Source of the DNA: an uncultured Kangiella sp. | GTDB lineage: Bacteria; Pseudomonadota; Gammaproteobacteria; Enterobacterales; DSM-103792 | Direction of reading: 5' to 3' | Assembly (NCBI GenBank): GCA_946480585.1 | Contig: CAMLKQ010000021.1 | Location: forward strand, 1 to 14,597 | Length of the DNA: 14,597 nucleotides | In this document: piece by piece, positions 13,437-14,597 of the stretch | Layout: each line of letters starts with the position of its first letter | How positions within the stretch are numbered: the first letter of the stretch is position 1 | Notes under the pieces: model-generated | Database searches by the model: none | Told to the model about the DNA's origin: nothing | Seen by the model: the letters and a program-made list of their open reading frames with translations, nothing else | Translations under genes and position numbers: made by a program

Positions 13437-14186
13437 ATGGATACCGGAACGGATAAGCAATGGAGTCAGACTGTGTTAGGACAGGCAAAAGAACTGGTGG
13501 CATTGCTTGAATCCGGCAAAGACGATGATGCCAAAGCGTTGCTCGACACCATGCGGGGCGAACGCGATGTCACGCTGTTTTCGGAAATCGGCAAGCTGAC
13601 GCGACAGCTGCATGAAGCGCTGATCAGCTTTCAGCTCGACAACAAAATCAGCGCGTTTGCTGCCCATGACATTCCGGATGCGCGGCAGCGGTTGAATTAC
13701 GTTATCACCATGACCGAACAGGCCGCCAACAAGACCATGGACGGTCTTGAGCGAGTGCTGCCGATGGTGTCGGACCTCAACCATCAAGCCAGTGAGTTTC
13801 GCGGCAAGATGCAACGATTGCTGCGCAAGGAAATGCAGCCGGGTGAGTTCCGGATTCTCTGCGATGATCTGGTCGCGCATTTTGAGCGCACCGAAAAGCA
13901 GCTGGGCGATGTCAATCACACGTTGAATGACATCATTCTGGCGCAGGATTATCAGGATCTGACCGGCCAGGTCATTCGCCGGGTTATCAACCTGGTCCAG
14001 GATGTCGAAAGCAGTCTGGTCGAGCTGGTCAAAATGTTTGGCAACATGAACGAGTTCAGTGCCGCCAAGGACGAACCGGTGAAACCGGCTTCTGGCGTCG
14101 AAGGCCCGGTGGTCGACAAGACGCGTCAGGATGTTGTGCATGGGCAGGACGATGTCGATGCCCTGTTATCCAGTTTGGGCTTCTAA
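13437..14186 (+). CDS. cheZ: CheY-P phosphatase CheZ
   Basis: CheZ speeds dephosphorylation of CheY-P, ending the switching signal. The 249-residue product is mostly long helices forming the expected dimeric four-helix bundle. The catalytic motif QDYQDLTGQVIRRV starts at residue 170. The active residues matching E. coli Asp143 and Gln147 are Asp174 and Gln178. A flexible linker (about 207-235) leads to the C-terminal CheY-binding tail GQDDVDALLSSLGF (236-249), which is complete. The length is somewhat longer than the 214 residues of E. coli CheZ, the extra lying mainly at the N terminus and in the linker. GGGAGG six bases before ATG 13437 gives a strong start. The cheA start codon lies 12 bases beyond the stop. 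Confidence 0.97.
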   Translation: MDTGTDKQWSQTVLGQAKELVALLESGKDDDAKALLDTMRGERDVTLFSEIGKLTRQLHEALISFQLDNKISAFAAHDIPDARQRLNYVITMTEQAANKTMDGLERVLPMVSDLNHQASEFRGKMQRLLRKEMQPGEFRILCDDLVAHFERTEKQLGDVNHTLNDIILAQDYQDLTGQVIRRVINLVQDVESSLVELVKMFGNMNEFSAAKDEPVKPASGVEGPVVDKTRQDVVHGQDDVDALLSSLGF

Positions 14187-14198
14187 AGGCGAACAAGC

Positions 14199-14597
14199 AT
14201 GGCCCTTGATGCTGATGAGGAAATTCTCCAGGACTTTCTGGTTGAGGCAGGCGAAATCCTCGAGCTGCTGTCCGAGCAATTGGTCAAGCTCGAACGCAGC
14301 CCTGATGATTTGCCTTTGCTCAACGCCATTTTTCGTGGCTTTCACACCGTCAAGGGTGGCGCTGGCTTCCTGAAGCTGAACGCGCTGGTCGAAGTTTGCC
14401 ATCTCGGCGAAAACATTTTCGACAAGCTGCGCAATCAGGAGCTGCGTGCCGATGCCCAGATCATGGATCTGGTGCTGCAGGTGCTCGACGTCGTCAACAG
14501 CATGTTTGACGAAGTGCGCGCCGGTAACGAACCGACGGCGGCCGATCGCGGCTTTCTCGAAGCCTTGCAGGATTGTGCCGACGGCAAACTGTCGGCT
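14199..14597 (+). CDS. cheA: Chemotaxis histidine kinase CheA, N-terminal 133 residues (3' end outside window)
   Basis: CheA takes signals from chemoreceptors, autophosphorylates, and passes phosphate to CheY and CheB. Only the P1 phosphotransfer domain is inside the window. It begins MALDADEEILQDFLVEAGEI, and the signature FHTVKGGAGFL puts the phosphorylated His at residue 49. Helices continue to about residue 110 (QVLDVVNSMFDEVRAG). The frame is still open at the last base. The CheY-binding, dimerisation, kinase and CheW-like domains would follow beyond it. ATG 14199 has AAAGG about nine bases upstream, overlapping the cheZ stop. The strong match of the P1 domain to Pseudomonas-type CheA and the cheY-cheZ-cheA order make the call safe. 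Confidence 0.97.
   Translation, partial: MALDADEEILQDFLVEAGEILELLSEQLVKLERSPDDLPLLNAIFRGFHTVKGGAGFLKLNALVEVCHLGENIFDKLRNQELRADAQIMDLVLQVLDVVNSMFDEVRAGNEPTAADRGFLEALQDCADGKLSA

Noticed and set aside
1..14597. tRNA, rRNA, CRISPR array, insertion sequence or other sign of a transferred element
   Set aside because: No tRNA-like cloverleaf, direct-repeat array, transposase or terminal inverted repeats were seen, and base composition looks even along the window.

Overview
This window is a contiguous stretch of a polar-type flagellar and chemotaxis cluster. All genes are on the + strand, tightly packed and GC-rich. The set and order (Hpt gene, fliK, fliL-M-N-O-P-Q-R, flhB, flhA, flhF, flhG/fleN, fliA, cheY, cheZ, cheA) match gammaproteobacteria of the Pseudomonas/Marinobacter kind. 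FlhF/FlhG (polar placement and number control), CheZ, and RpoN-type promoters ahead of fliK and fliL support this placement. The genus cannot be told from the sequence alone.

Layout. Bases 1-685 hold the 3' end of a protein with an RsbW-like ATPase domain (probably the tail of a response regulator/phosphatase/kinase fusion) and a small Hpt phosphotransfer protein overlapping it. Bases 686-1993 look like a separate fliK unit: a full-consensus sigma-54 promoter starts one base after the hpt stop codon, and an intrinsic terminator follows fliK. Bases 1994-2159 form the only real regulatory region, with a second sigma-54-like promoter and a GTC-N8-GAC palindrome resembling a FleQ site, in front of fliL. 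Bases 2160-7644 carry fliLMNOPQR-flhB (stator-associated protein, C-ring switch, export gate). Bases 7689-12996 carry flhA, flhF, flhG and fliA. Bases 13030-14597 carry cheY, cheZ and the first 133 codons of cheA.

How they work together. FliP/Q/R/FlhB/FlhA form the export gate, and FliK with FlhB switches it from hook to filament substrates. FliM/FliN form the C-ring that binds CheY-P. FlhF and FlhG set the place and number of flagella. FliA transcribes late genes. CheA, CheY and CheZ control switching. The kinase/Hpt pair at the left edge may feed a partner-switching signal into the same system.

I found no new biological system. The gene content is ordinary. The points worth a second look are the two promoters and terminator around fliK, an NPEH in place of NPTH in FlhB, a charged low-complexity insert near the end of FliL, and a terminator-shaped hairpin facing the minus strand between fliP and fliQ. 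No RNA genes, mobile elements, CRISPR arrays or credible minus-strand genes were seen. No non-coding gap exceeds 300 bases.
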